64,000 nucleotides of DNA, from positions 1,642,427 to 1,706,426 of the forward strand of contig JANPYM010000010.1 of assembly GCA_025890175.1 (NCBI GenBank), given 5' to 3'. The notes beneath the pieces are model-generated. The model was not told the origin of the DNA. It worked only from the letters and a program-made list of their open reading frames with translations, and made no database searches. A program made the translations under genes and the position numbers. Shown in pieces: positions 11,836-23,585 of this stretch (positions within the stretch are counted from its first letter, which is position 1; each line of letters begins with the position of its first letter). The DNA is from Ciborinia camelliae. Lineage: Eukaryota; Ascomycota; Leotiomycetes; Helotiales; Sclerotiniaceae.

Positions 11836-12015
11836 ATGACACCTCTAAGCGCGATTGCAACACCAGACGCGCTTCGAGCACTCCTCACAGTTGCCTTCCT
11901 AGCATTTGCTTATTCTGTCTGCGGCTGGGTCGTCTTGAGGTGTCTCCGCGTTACTCGCCGCAGTCGCATATCTTCCAAGCGCTCGCTGCAAAGCCCACCC
12001 CTCCCGCCAATCTGA
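11836..12015 (+). CDS. Candidate 59-aa single-pass membrane microprotein
   Basis: ATG at 11836, stop TGA at 12013-12015. The predicted peptide begins MTPLSAIATPDALR. A hydrophobic helix follows (ALLTVAFLAFAYSVCGWVVL), then a strongly basic tail (RCLRVTRRSRISSKRSL) and a Pro-rich end (QSPPLPPI). This layout (short lumenal/outer N-terminus, one TM, positive cytosolic tail) is coherent. The frame uses more C/G-ending codons than the surrounding AT-rich DNA. I do not recognise a family, and I cannot exclude that it is an exon of a larger gene or a chance frame. Confidence 0.35.
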   Translation: MTPLSAIATPDALRALLTVAFLAFAYSVCGWVVLRCLRVTRRSRISSKRSLQSPPLPPI

Positions 12016-12695
12016 CATGTCTTACATGATCGCTTGTCCTAAAAGGGTTCACAATTCCCATCGAATGAGGAGTCAGAGCCCCTCTTTTCTGACGAAAGAT
12101 CCGAATTAGTAATCTGAAAGTGGTGGAGACTATTGTTTCGGCTGGGTGCAGAGCCGCTGCGCAGATGCTAGTGTAAGCCATTAATTTTGACATCGCGTGT
12201 TGCGGTTCTGTGTTCCAATCAGCTAGACACCAAGATTCCTAAAAACAGAACAGCGTGCATGAACATGTGTTGTTGATCGACAATGGATATATCAGGCTAC
12301 ATGGTGGTTCGTTGGGAGAATCTGGGACATATCAGGCTAAATGTTAACATGGGCATGCAAATGTCGGCATCCCCAACGGGCCACCACATACTTTTGTAAT
12401 CGACTTGTGGTTTTTCAGGTGTATGTTGTACAATGATGTTTGATGCTATGTATCGATGCAAGGTTTTGTTGCAAGTTTTGTCGCAAGTCATAGGTGTAAT
12501 TCCTAAAGAAATCCGGTGACCTAAATCGTGACAGGCGAATGAATGATACCTAATGATGCTCGGATAAAGCCCATTCTTGATGTTACCAATGTAATATATA
12601 TTGCGCCATTGTCGGTATAGATGCTGATGGTCTAAAATATCCCATCTTGTATTAATGTCTCGAGTCAAACGATTGTTCAATGTTATGTCGACAAC
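12016..12695. other. Downstream flank of the C2H2 gene, nothing recognised
   Basis: This stretch lies 3' of the minus-strand zinc-finger gene. The minus frame across 12297-12680 has no protein-like features and probably overlaps the 3' UTR. Confidence 0.5.
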
Positions 12696-14164
12696 TCAAT
12701 ACTTTCGAAACTTTATCGGCTCGTCTTGAAAACTGACCACCTTCTTGACACGAGTCGGTATAGTTGATGATGCGTTAGCTGTCTTATCTTCAACATGAAG
12801 TACACCGTGTTCAGATCTCATATGTGTACTCAGACTGTCTCCGTCTTGATATTGGAGTCCACAAGCAAGGCATTTCAAATCACTTGAGGTGTGAGAAGCA
12901 TCCAAGTGTCTGTAAACGTAGTCCCTACGGACAAACTTCTTGGGGCAAAGCGAACATCCTAACGGTTCTCCTTCAGATTTATGTATGGTTTTCATGTGTC
13001 GATCTAAAGATCTTTGCATAGGAGTGGGCTTAGGGCAATAAGAAACTGCACAAACGTGTTTTCCTGACGATGACTCCTTTTCGGAATCATCGGAGCCAAA
13101 GAGAGATCCCAAAGAAGATTTGGAAGTTTGAGTGAATTTCAAACATTCGGAAGTGTTTAAAGAGTTGGATAAAGATTTAGATGGTGTGATAATTCCATCT
13201 TGGTAATTGTTTGATGATCCATCGAAATTTGACCGTTGAGGAATAGGAATGGCAAACTTATCCTCTATTAATACATGCAGCTGTGTTTCATTGGATGATC
13301 ACTTACAAAAGGTTTTGGTTTCTTCTGAGAGACAACTGCAATATCTGGGGATTGTTCTCGTTTGCGCTTTTCGCTGGCCACAAGAGTCTGTGCAGGGATG
13401 GCTTTGGGTGGTATTTGTGGGACCTTCTTGGTAGACTTCGTAATAGCAAGTGGCCTTTGCTCCTCTTCCAATCTTTTGTTTTGTTTTTCGACTGGCAGCA
13501 GCGGAGTCGTTGTGGGCTTCTGTGGAGTTTGCTTGTCGTTACAGTTCGAGCTCTTGCGGATTAATGCGGGCGAGTTGTGGATAAAGTCTTCATCGCTGGC
13601 ATCGGCAAGTAAAGATTCAACCACAGCTCTAGTGTTGGGATGCTCAACGCATAAGCGCAGAAGAATTTTACCAAGTTGATCAGCACCAGAGGCAGTAATA
13701 GCGTCTGCGAGGGGTTGAAAGAATCGTCTTTTGTCGGGTTCAATTGATTTGAGTATGATTGAAGACAGTGAAACCCCGGATTGGAAAGACTCCCTCTTCA
13801 AAGGCTTCGGATTGGTCGAAGAACGAATTTGAGGTTGATTATCGATTCCGATTGGTTTTTCAGACGAGAGAATACAAGTTGTATTGGTAGAGGCTTCCTT
13901 AGCTGAATCAAAACTAGTGGCTTTTGTGATGTCTTCATCATAATAAGATGTGATATGATTGTAGTCCCAAGCAGGCGGCGCCGTAGCTGGCGATATTAAA
14001 ATTCCCGCGTTAATGACAGTAGAAGTAGCAGGAGCCTTTTCTATGGCAGCATCTTGCAATGCCTTAGCCTTGGCCTCTTGCAATGCTTTAAAATGTTCTG
14101 CCTTTTTCTGTGTTAAAAGAAGTTTGATGTCTAATGGTTTTCCACCATAGAATTGGTCAGTCAT
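12696..14164 (-). CDS. C2H2 zinc-finger protein with three C-terminal fingers
   Basis: Exons on the minus strand are 14164..13307 and 13256..12696 (286 + 186 codons, 472 aa). The 50-nt intron starts GTAAGT and ends ATAAG, phase 0. The N-terminal 300 residues are hydrophilic with a coiled-coil-like Ala/Lys segment near residue 20-45 (KKAEHFKALQEAKAKALQDA) and a basic KRKREQSPD...QKKPKP stretch near the end of exon 1 that could be a nuclear signal. Exon 2 carries three fingers: CAVSYC...HMKTIH, CSLCPKKF...HLDASH and CLACGLQY...HMRSEH, with normal C2H2 spacing. It is probably a DNA- or RNA-binding regulator in the nucleus; the target is unknown. The acceptor choice (AAG rather than AATAG six bases earlier) was made because it keeps the frame into the fingers; both keep phase, so two residues are uncertain. 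Confidence 0.85.
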
Positions 14165-15674
14165 TGCGGTTCAATATACTCAATATAGAACAAGCCACCA
14201 CTGCAGATGCTTTAAATCAATTTCCACTTAATTTGACAGGTCGAATGAAGTTATCAACCTAAGATCGACCGCAAATATGATAGAATTTTGTATTTTGTTG
14301 GGACTTTGTCGTAAATTCTCGCAATGTCGCAATTTATAGAACAAATTGAAGATGGAAGATGAAGAAAAGGATCAATTCGCAATTATAAATTGAACGAGGA
14401 GATAGAAAGAGAAAGGATAAGAAAAGAAACCAACACGTTGGTTTTTTTTTGGGTTCTTATCGACTCGACTCAACTCACCACTGCCAGTCTTATCACCTTG
14501 TTGAAAAGAGCAAAAGAAAAGAAAAGAAAGGTTCGCATTCGCATTCGCAATATTATTATTTGATGCAGTCGCGTAGAACAATCGCGTTTGGTTCGCAACT
14601 GCCAAATTTGAACGGAGTTTTTATTCCCGAAACGCCAAGTCACGAGATCACCGGTTAAAAGGTTGTTGGAAATAAAACTGAACATTCAAACCCTTTCTTT
14701 CCTCAGATTATTGGAAATAGAACTGAACATTTAAACCTTTCCTTTCCTTTCTTCCTTCCATCTTCATATTTAGATTATCGGAAATAAAATTAAACATTCA
14801 AACCCTTTCTCTTCTCTCTCTTCTCTCGATATTCTGGTTGTTGGAAATAGAACTGAACATTCAAGCCCCTCCTCTCCTCTCCTCTCCTCTCTCTCATCTC
14901 GATACCATGTTATCTCAATTAAAAGAAAAGTCTGCGCATAGTCTTGCTGATAGAGAAGGGGTTCCAATTATTCAGCTCTTCTTCCACCATCCTCATATAT
15001 CGTAGGAGAAAATATGTGCACCATTCTAATATTAACTTGCATGGGCATGTCAATTATAGACAATACAAGTTTGCATCTGGATTCTGGGTTTTCTGGAATA
15101 ATGTAGCTACGCACTTCTTTCTCGCGGCGATTCTGGGCTGGAAGTCTCTCGTGGCATGTTGAATTTATTGCAAGTCGCAACATCTTTTCTGCCCTTACAT
15201 TGAGATATTGTAATTTCCATATGCCAGGCTTATTGGTGGCGTGGTGGCAAAAAAAGAAATTCATCTTTTGAGACCTACCTATAGACTATTCTGTATGTCT
15301 TACCATCAACTCCTGCATTTGAATCGGCTAGATCACGCTTTTAGCACGCGTAATTTCTTTCCATGATATGATGGTCGATAGTTTTCAGCCATCGTCTTCG
15401 AAGCTGGCCTGAGTCAACTTTGTGTCGTTCGTATCTTTTTACTTTTCTGTATTTTTGTTAGAGACATATGGATTTCTTCTTACCCCTTGATGCCTCCAAG
15501 CATTTGCCCAGGCCTTCAATTATTTAGTATTTCAATATTCTCTACCTTACTCCATTTCTTACTCCCCTTCATTCTCATCTTTAATTGTCCTTCTTTTTGC
15601 ATTTAAACTCTCCATCCTTTTGGAGATTCGACAACGCCGGTCTTTAAGCATCACTCGTTTTGCTCAAAGCAATC
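14165..15674. other. Divergent upstream region between C2H2 gene and WSC gene
   Basis: About 1.5 kb shared as upstream DNA by two divergently transcribed genes. It holds an imperfect repeat block (next entry). The last 200 bases before 15675 are C/T-rich (TTTCTTACTCCCCTTCATTC...), typical of a fungal core promoter/leader. No specific binding site can be named. Confidence 0.5.
14660..14870. repeat. Four imperfect copies of TTGGAAATAgAACTGAACATT
   Basis: The core GGAAATA(G/A)AA(C/T)T(G/A)AACATT followed by (C/T)AAACC(C)TTTCT recurs at about 14668, 14711, 14778 and 14840, separated by variable C/T-rich spacers. The spacing (43-67 bp) is irregular, so this is a degraded tandem repeat. Confidence 0.75.
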
Positions 15675-18600
15675 ATGGCACCACGTTCGTTAAGAGATTC
15701 GTTGTTCTTTGCCGCCACTTTTGGTGTTGCAAGTGCAAGCATCAAATTAGAGGGTCGTCAGCATGTGGATCGGGATCTTGCACCCCGTCAGGCCAACTGC
15801 CCACCTCCTGTGACAGTCACTGTTTATCCAAGTTATTGCTCGTCTTCCCCATCTTCAAGTGCTGTGATATCTTCGGCTTTAGCTACATCCAGTGCGGGAT
15901 CCGAATCGATCACAAATACGCCAATCATCTCCAGCCAATCGACTTCAAGCCCTGCTGTGAGCACCAGCCTTCCATTATCAATTTCGAGTAGCGAATTCCC
16001 AGCATCTACTTTGATTCCGATTAGCTCTGGAAGCCTTGCGTCTTCTATTGGCCCAGTTTCATCTCAGGGCAGCGTGGCTCCAAGTATTTCGAGCTCTGCG
16101 GCAGCATCAAGTTTTTCATCATTACTCCCATCATCGATACTTCCATCATCGGTACCAAGTTTCAGTATTTCGGAGTCACTATCATCTTCAGTATATATCT
16201 CGGTTAGCAGTACTTTATCCTCCGAATCTTTCCCTATTAGTAGCAATGTTCTATCCACCACCTCGGGATCATCCTCGGCGGCAGTCAGTACATCAATACC
16301 TGTTACTGGTAGCTCTTCCGAGATATCCAGTTCCTCAGGTGTAGCTACTTCTTCAGGCTCTTTGATCCCATCGTCTTCTGCAGCATCGACAGAATCAATC
16401 TCCATGAGCAGTAGTGTGCCTTCAATGTCCAGTTTTGAATCTGCCGGAAGCTCAACTGTACCAGGGACATCTTCCTTCCTAGGTAGCAGCGCGTCACTTC
16501 CCAGCTCTGTGCCCACATTTTCTAGCTCTTTCTCGGAAATCGGCAGTACTGAAAGCTCTTCAATCGCTATTTCTACATCAGTTCCATATGTATCGTCATC
16601 TGTTTTCAGCTCAGAATTCGGCACATCGACTTCAATTTCGGAATCGGCATCACCAACTAGTAGTTCAGTTGTATCAGAATCGGCCTCAGTATCTTCGATT
16701 TTCAGTTCAGAATTCGGCACTTCAACTTCAATTTCGGAATCGGCATCACCATCCAGTAGCTCAATTATATCCGAATCCGTATCGGCCTCTCCCATTTCTA
16801 GCTCAGAATTGGGCACCTCAACTTCAATTCCTGCTGTCAGTAGCAGTGTTGTGGTTGAGCCATCATCATCCATAGCTGCTAGCTCTTCGGCGCCAGTCCC
16901 TTCGAGCTCTGCCGCTCTTCCATCAAGTTCCGCCGTCGAAACCAATAGCTTCTCAAGCTTCTCATCTGGAGCTGCTAGTTCTTCCCTTCCTCTAGCTTCT
17001 AGTTCGATCCCGTCTATTCCATCGACCTCGAGTGGATACGAATCAGCATCAGCTAGTTCTACAGCACCGATTGTCTCTAGTTTGGTCAGTGAATCAGCAT
17101 CAGCTAGTTCGACAGCACCGATTGTCTCTAGTTTGGTCAGTGAATCAGCATCAGCTAGTTCGACAGCACCGATTGTCTCTAGTTTGGTCAGTGAATCAGC
17201 ATCAGCTTCCAGTTCGTCATTTACATCTTCGATCCCAGCTTCCAGCTTTGAGACTTCATCTTATATCGCTATCAGCTCTACAATTCCGGTCCCTTCGTCC
17301 TCCGTTCCAGAATCTGTATCATCGTTTGAATCTGTGTCACAATCGACAGTGACGCTGAGTTCAATTCCGCTTACATCATCTGGCTTGACCTCGGAATCCA
17401 CAGCTGCGCCTAGTAGTTCGATTAGTTCCTTTGAACCAACGTTCTCCCCATCTCTGACCAGTAGTGCCGCTCCATCATCTGCTGTAGTAACCTCAAGTGC
17501 TGTCTTACCGTCATCCCTCCCAGCAAGCTCAAGTTCTGTCACTACTGGGTCATCGGTTTCTGGACCAACACAGGTTCCATCCATCAATACTCCCGCTGGC
17601 GAATACGAGGAAATGGGTTGCTACCTGGATTCTCTCTCGAATGGTTTCCCATTGACTCCACCTCCCACACCCATCGCTAATAGCACTGATCCATCTGTCG
17701 TTGATACCCCCGGTCACTGCGCATTGTTCTGTTCCACGGCTGACAATGGTGATGCATTCCCATTCATGGGAATTGAACCAGGCCTCTGCTATTGTTCAGA
17801 TGGATTTGATCTAGGTCAACCTGACGGTATTTGCAACTTTCCATGCCCAGGTGATCCATCCCAGTCTTGTGGAGGATCTCCACCACTCAGAAGGTTTACA
17901 CGTCGCGCCGGTTTCCGGTCAATTGTCGCCTACCGACTCGTTCCCCGCGCCGTATCATCTTCTGTTACCAGCTCGTCGCCAGCTACATCATCTTCGGCTC
18001 AATCTTCTGGCAGTATTATATCATCATCTGCAGCCTCTAGCTCTAGTCCTGTGTCTGCATCAGCTAGTCTCACTGAGTCGTCTATCGCCAGTTCTATCAT
18101 TAGCCCATCATCGGCTGCTGCTTCTTCAATTGTCTCTGTATCCTTGAGTGAATCGTCTGCTGTCCCATCTGGCAGTGTCGTCCTTCCATCTTCAGAGGCC
18201 TCTAGTATCGGCTCAAGCTCCGTTACTGCTTCCGGATCGAGTAGCTCCGCTTATTCATCTGGCGTCATTTCGACTAGTGCTGCTAGCCAATCTGCTTCCG
18301 CATCTTCTGCTAGTGGAACCACTTCCGAAGTCTTATCAAGTGCCTCCCAATCTTCTTTGGCCCCTTCATCGGGTGTGATCAGTTCCATTGAGACTTCATC
18401 CTCGCTCAGTTCTAGCTCCGCTGTATCTACGCCAGTTGAAGCATCAACTTCATCAATTGCTGCCTCTTCAAGTATCATGGCCTCGTCCAGCGGAGCCTCT
18501 AGCTCTTTCATAATCTCGGCAAGCTCATCGGGTATTCTAAGCAGCTCCCCAGTTCCAAGTTCGTCCGCCATTTCTGAGTCATCGGGTGTATCTTCGGTTG

Positions 18601-20346
18601 CCACATCCAGTATCAGCAGCATTGAGCCTACAACCTCGCCTGCACAAAGCAGTTCACCAGTCCCGAGCTCAACACCTGCCGTATCTTCGGTTGGTCCATC
18701 TAGTCTAAGCAGTATTGAGGCTACAACCTCAATTGCCCCATCTAGTCTAAGCAGTATTGAGGCTACAACCTCAATTGCCCCATCTAGTCTAAGCAGTATT
18801 GAGGCTACAACCTCAATTGCCTCAACTGGTCTAAGCAGTATCGAATCTACGGCCTCAATTGCTCCATCCAGTTCTATCCCCTCGAGCTCCTCAATTCTCA
18901 GTTCAATTGAGGGAACTTCTTCATCTAGCTCTGTCGGTAGCAGTGTTATATCATCTTCAGCCGAGCCATCTTTGAATCCAAGTAGCACACAAGGCCCAAG
19001 CTCTGTTGTACCAACTAGCTCGACCTTATCATCTGCCGAGCCAAGCAGTATTATACCTCCAGCATCGTCTAGTGCTGCCTCCACTTCAGGGCTTGCTTCC
19101 AGTAGTAGTGAGCCGATCACCCCAGCCTCATCGTCTGCTGTTCCCAGTAGTATTGAGCCTTCAGCCTCATCCAGTGGCGTCAGCACCTCCGAATCTGCTT
19201 CTAGTACTGTTGGACCAACGAGCAGTGTAGCATCTTCAATATCATCCAGCGAAGTTATTAGTTCGTCATTAGCACCATCTTCTAGTGTTGTTGGGCCGTC
19301 CAGCAACCCAATTAGCAGTGTACCATCAAGCTCTCTTGGTGAGACGTCATCGGTCGCTTCATCTGTGACCCCAGGTTCCAGCACTTTATCTAGCAGCATT
19401 CCCCCTAGCAGCTCCTTGGCCTCCACTACTTCCCAACCTCCAACCTCATCTCTTATCCCAGAATCTAGCACCATTTCAAGCAGTGTTTCTCTCACGAGCT
19501 CAACTATTCCCACAACTTCTGAAGCACAAAGTTCATCCAGTGCATCTCCAACAAGTTCCGTGGCTTCCACCACAATTTCTGAAGCTCCAAGTTCATCTTC
19601 GAGCTCTGAACTCCCATCTAGTACACAGCTGTCTTCATCCGCTTCTTCTTCAATTCCACCAATCTCATCGGCACCCCCCTCCTCATTCTCTACCCGTACG
19701 TCGTCATCAAGTTCAAGTTCAAGTACCACATCCACTTGTCCAGCGGCAACAATCACCAATGGTGGTTTTGAATCTGGAGATTTGGCACCATGGGCACCAA
19801 GAAGTGATGGTATCGCGCAGGCCAAGAGCAACGTCATTATCAACAATCCTGACGTGGCTCGAAGCGGTAGCTTTTACCTGTAAGTCTTTGTTCCCTTCCG
19901 TCCTTCATCATACAGCTCTTACGCGTAACTCCCCTTCCATCAACTCAAACTAACTCCTACTTAGCCAAACAACCATGACCCAAGACTTCCTCTCCCTCGT
20001 TCAACAAACCACCGCAATCTGCCCCACCACCAAATCCGTCACGGTAACCGCCTGGGGTCAAGCCCTCAAATCTCATGACTGCTACCTCCAAATCTGCATC
20101 AACAAAGACAGCTACTGTTCTAACCCCACGCCTTTGAAGAAGGGCAAATGGAAGAAGAATAAGCTTGTCTACAAGCCAAGAAAAAATCAAGTAGGCCTGA
20201 CCACCGCAAAGGTCCAGATCTATACCGAGTGCAGAGGTGAAAGCGATGGCGTGGTATTGATCGATGATGTGGTTATTACCAAGACGAAGTTGTCTTCCAG
20301 AGAAATCATACCACAACTTGCGCCCCGAATGGGAACGTTGAGATAG
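15675..20346 (+). CDS. Large secreted Ser/Thr-rich wall protein with WSC domain and C-terminal beta-sandwich-like module
   Basis: Exons are 15675..19879 and 19965..20346 (1,528 aa). The intron has GTAAGT and CTTAG and the phases fit. The start ATG 15675 gives a signal peptide (MAPRSLRDSLFFAATFGVAS) and a likely Kex2-type site after LAPR. Residues about 60-635 are a Ser/Thr/Ala/Pro mucin-like stretch. A WSC domain follows at about residues 640-755 with the expected cysteines (MGCYLD, GHCALFC, GLCYCSDGF, ICNFPCPGD, QSCGG). Another 600-residue Ser-rich stretch leads to CPAATITNGGFESGDLAPW, the usual opening of a carbohydrate-binding CBM4/9- or galactose-binding-like fold, ending VLIDDVVIT. WSC domains bind glycans. 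The protein probably sits extended and heavily O-mannosylated in the cell wall. No GPI signal or TM helix is visible. Internal repeats are listed separately. Confidence 0.9.
17041..17205 (+). repeat. 51-bp coding minisatellite in the mucin region (17-aa unit)
   Basis: Three near-identical copies of a 51-bp unit encode SESASASSTAPIVSSLV. The copies differ by one or two bases. Near-identity suggests recent expansion or homogenisation, so this is probably a length-polymorphic site. Confidence 0.9.
18700..18845 (+). repeat. 42-bp coding minisatellite in the second Ser-rich region (14-aa unit)
   Basis: Three near-identical 42-bp units encode SSLSSIEATTSIAP, followed by a diverged fourth (TGLSSIESTASIAP). 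It is independent of the 51-bp repeat upstream. Confidence 0.9.
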
Positions 20347-21214
20347 ATGCGCGCATGAGATTTTTTAGAGCGCTTTTAGTTTTATTTTATACATTTGCGA
20401 TATGGACTTGTATGTCTATATCGCTAGCGAAGGTGAAGAAAAAGGAGGTAATGAGAGGAGGTGGAGAGATTAGACGCGATTCCTTTTTGGTCTTTGAGGT
20501 TTTTTTTTTCATTTTAGATTTTTAGTCTTATTTTTTTCTTTCTTAGGATGGAGGATGGGGGACGCAACTAGGGATATTGATGGGTATTGGGTATGGGATG
20601 GAAATGGTATGAGGAAGAAATATAATGATGGATTGATGGATCAATGTTTCTTTTATCTTGATGTATTAGTTATGAGGTTGGGTTATATCTATAGGAGTGG
20701 CTTAATTCAAGATGGTATTATCTCTTGATCTTTTGTTTTGCTTATTATGTTGTTGTATTTGTAACACTTTTTAGTTTGAAGAAGAGGGGTATGCCCTACC
20801 CTATTTTTGTCACGCCGCCTTGCTGTTTTTTTTTTGTGTGGGAGAATGATGCGGTTGGTGGGGTTTAGGCGGTGTAGCATCCTGTTACATTTACCTACCT
20901 TACATTGTCAAAATCATCGGGGATAGAGGAGTCATAATTCAATGTCATGAAGTCCATTGCATTGCTCTAATTCAAACATCCTTTCCTCCCGTCGTTATTG
21001 ATTATATATCGCGTCATCATATCATATCATCATATCATTCCTATATCCCAGCGCCTTTCCTTTCTTCCATATCCATATTTTTAACCCCAACTCCAATCCT
21101 TATCCTTTTACATTCAAAGTCATCAATTTATGCCCTCATATCCTATCTCTTTCTTACCCCATGTCTCCAAACGCATGAAATCCATGTCACGCGCTAGTGA
21201 CCGCGACCATTGCC
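20347..21214. other. 3' flank of the WSC gene, no gene seen
   Basis: T- and G/A-rich sequence with short simple repeats (CATCATATCAT near 21015-21035). It separates two convergent genes and presumably holds both 3' UTRs. Confidence 0.5.
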
Positions 21215-22035
21215 TTAAAACGCAGCATCGAATTCTTGGATGGCACCGCTAGCGGCTATGGTATAGTGTTGGGTGACAGATGCTGGATCATTGGTGTAGG
21301 AATGGGTGCGTGATGCGTAGGGGGTAGAGTGGGTGGGGTTGTTGAGATAGGTTTGGATGCGGGTGAGTGAGAGCTGGGATTGTTCGGCGGGGGATGTTTG
21401 GGGAGTGGATGGGGAAGGGGTGCGGTGGTTGGGGCTTGGTTGGGCAGAGGCTTGTTAGTGTTTGTGTCTATGGATCAATTTATGGAGGGGAAGGAGTTGT
21501 GGTGGGAATGGATCGAAGTAACATGTGTGGGCACGATAGGAGGAGATCAATGGGAAGTGGGAAGTGGGAAGTGGAGAGAAAAATGGGAGCGGTGAGATGG
21601 TAGAATAGGGAGGTCGGAGGAGGAGGTAGAGATTTGATGGGTTGATATGAAAGGGAGATAGTTCAATGCAAGAGAAAAAGAAGAAGAGTATGGAAGGTAG
21701 GAGAGTATGTACAAGGAATGATGGGAGGCTACGTGATATATGAAGAAGGTAGTATTGGAAAAAGATAGGAGCAGAGAACAGAAGGGTCGACAGAAAAGAG
21801 CGACGGATTGGTGAAGACAAGAAGTGGTACAACATGAAAGAGGAAGAAGTAAAAGAACAGTGATCCATATAGGAAGAAAGTGGGTAGTGGAGAGAATATG
21901 AACGGGACTGCGAGGTATGGAACAGAACGAGAACAATGTCGCCGGAAAAGACTCAGGAGAAGAAGCATGAAGAGTATGAACTCACTCAGAGCCGGCAGAG
22001 CCTTGTACGGCAACATTGGAACTTTGACTAGCCAT
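21215..22035 (-). CDS. Small paralogous protein, family copy A (89 aa)
   Basis: This is the first of five related small genes. Exons on the minus strand are 22035..21986 (50 nt) and 21434..21215. The intron (551 nt) starts GTGAGT, ends CCAAG and is phase 2. Exon 1 encodes MASQSSNVAVQGSAGS. Exon 2 has a Pro/Ser-rich linker, then AEQSQLSLTRIQTYLNN and a C-terminal helix-like end SGAIQEFDAAF. No signal peptide or TM is seen, so a soluble intracellular protein is likely. A TATA-like box lies about 160 bp upstream. I do not recognise the family. The evidence that it is a gene is the recurrence of exon 1, intron phase, middle motif and C-terminus in the other copies. The acceptor was chosen to satisfy phase; a nearby CAAG is an alternative. 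Confidence 0.6.
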
Positions 22036-22190
22036 GATGATATGGAGCAAGAATTTCGGGGCGAGTTTGGCACGTGTTGCCACACTTTGACTTAAGAATT
22101 TTAAGATTGAGATAGATGGTAATGATAGGTGATTGAGATGAGAAGAATGAATTGAAGAAGAAAAAGATTCATTGCGAAAGAAAGGGATAT

Positions 22191-22200
22191 GTTTATATAG
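22191..22200 (-). promoter_or_regulatory. TATA-like box of copy A
   Basis: On the minus strand this reads CTATATAAAC, about 160 bp upstream of the ATG at 22035. Comparable boxes occur at similar distance in the four other copies. Confidence 0.45.
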
Positions 22201-22754
22201 ATAAAATGTCAATCTTCAATGACTAACTGACTGACCACAAGATTTAAGTGTGCGGATAGAGCCCTCATCCACTTCCCTGTATAGGTATATCGAGTCAAGA
22301 GGCCTAACTTCTTGCAACCTCTACATAATAAGTAAGTCTTCTATAACCACCATCCCTCATCGAACTTCCTGCATATTTTCATAGGTGAATGCATTGCCAG
22401 TGGGCAGTCAAACGACCAACAAAAAGAGGCAATCAACCTCCCAAAGGTTCTGATTGGTGTATTCGTGTTGTACCGCAGCTTAATTAAAATCGGTCCAGAT
22501 TTCAAGGAGATTGGAGAACAGGGCGGCTGCTTTATAGCTTTATAGGAAAAAGCCACTTACACACAAGTATCGAGTAAGGATACGATACAGGGATTATTGA
22601 TTGATGCATCAAGCTTCTTCTCTGTTGTACGGTGGACGCCTCAAAACCTCACAAAGTTTCTAAGTTAAGGATATGCTTATAAGCCACCTTTCTAAGTTAA
22701 GGATACGTCAAGTCTGTCGGTTACACGATTTGATAAAACCACCCCTGTTACTAT

Positions 22755-22769
22755 AAGTGATAAAATGAC
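22755..22769. repeat. Isolated terminus AAGTGATAAAATGAC of the TIR family
   Basis: Identical to the 15-bp ends of the element at 5802-6288, here preceded by TAT. No matching opposite terminus was found nearby, so it is probably a solo fragment. Confidence 0.4.
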
Positions 22770-23401
22770 ACACTATCAAAATCAAAAATCGATCCTCCTC
22801 ATCTCAAAATTACAGGCGCCCTTGGATATGCAACATAAATCCTTTCCCACGGTGCAGAATATACTGATCTGGTCGGTTATATCACTGGACTACAGGGCTT
22901 AATCTGAATTGGCTCGATTTGCTTCTTGATTATAGGGTTTTCTATACCCCGCAAGGCTGTATAGGTCGCCTCCGTACCCGGATATAGAAACTGTTTGGCT
23001 TGAATATTTGTAGTTGCTCATAAGTTGCTCATATTTAATATGATTCTAGTTAAGGCTTTTCTACTGTAATATTCATTCTGACTGTTAAAATTACTATTGT
23101 TTTGCGATTAATCAATAATAACATAGAAAGTTCTGGTTAAGGAACAGTTAGACGGGCAAGGTAGACCGGATGTAGAAAAATACTTTTCTTGAAGGCCTTT
23201 CCACTACTTCCAGTATGTCTAGATTATCAAAATCCAATCGATTCAATTCCTTAGCACTGTGTTAGTACCTAGCTACAAGTTAAAGATTCAAAATAATTAA
23301 TCAGATATACAGCTTTTGTGCTACATTGTTCAACTAAATAAAGCTGGAAGTTGAAGATTACGAATCTTTGGCCCGTCGGTGGACTCGATCGGGAATATCA
23401 C

Positions 23402-23585
23402 ACCGAAATTATTGGTTTGGAAAATGGTTCGCATTTCATTGCCTTACTGACATAGAATTATTGGTTTGGAAAATGGTTTGCAGTTTCGTCGGCTTCTCTT
23501 TCCGTAAATGGGAGACTGACACCGAAATTGTTGGTTTGCAAAATGGTTCGCAAACCAACTCGCAATTCATTGCTTCCCTTTCCTG
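23402..23585. repeat. Three degraded direct repeats (GAAATTATTGGTTTGGAAAA core)
   Basis: Units at about 23402, 23451 and 23520 share (C)GAA(A)TT(A/G)TTGGTTTG(G/C)AAAATGGTT(C/T)GCA, with related tails (TCATTGCCTT / TCATTGCTTC). The 50-70 bp spacing indicates a partly decayed tandem array. Confidence 0.75.

Noticed and set aside
16064..19846. Minus-strand acidic frames of 293 and 531 codons opposite the WSC gene
   Set aside because: Antisense shadows of Ser-rich codons (TCN/AGY reverse to Glu/Asp/Leu/Val); the plus strand has signal peptide, WSC domain and a valid intron.
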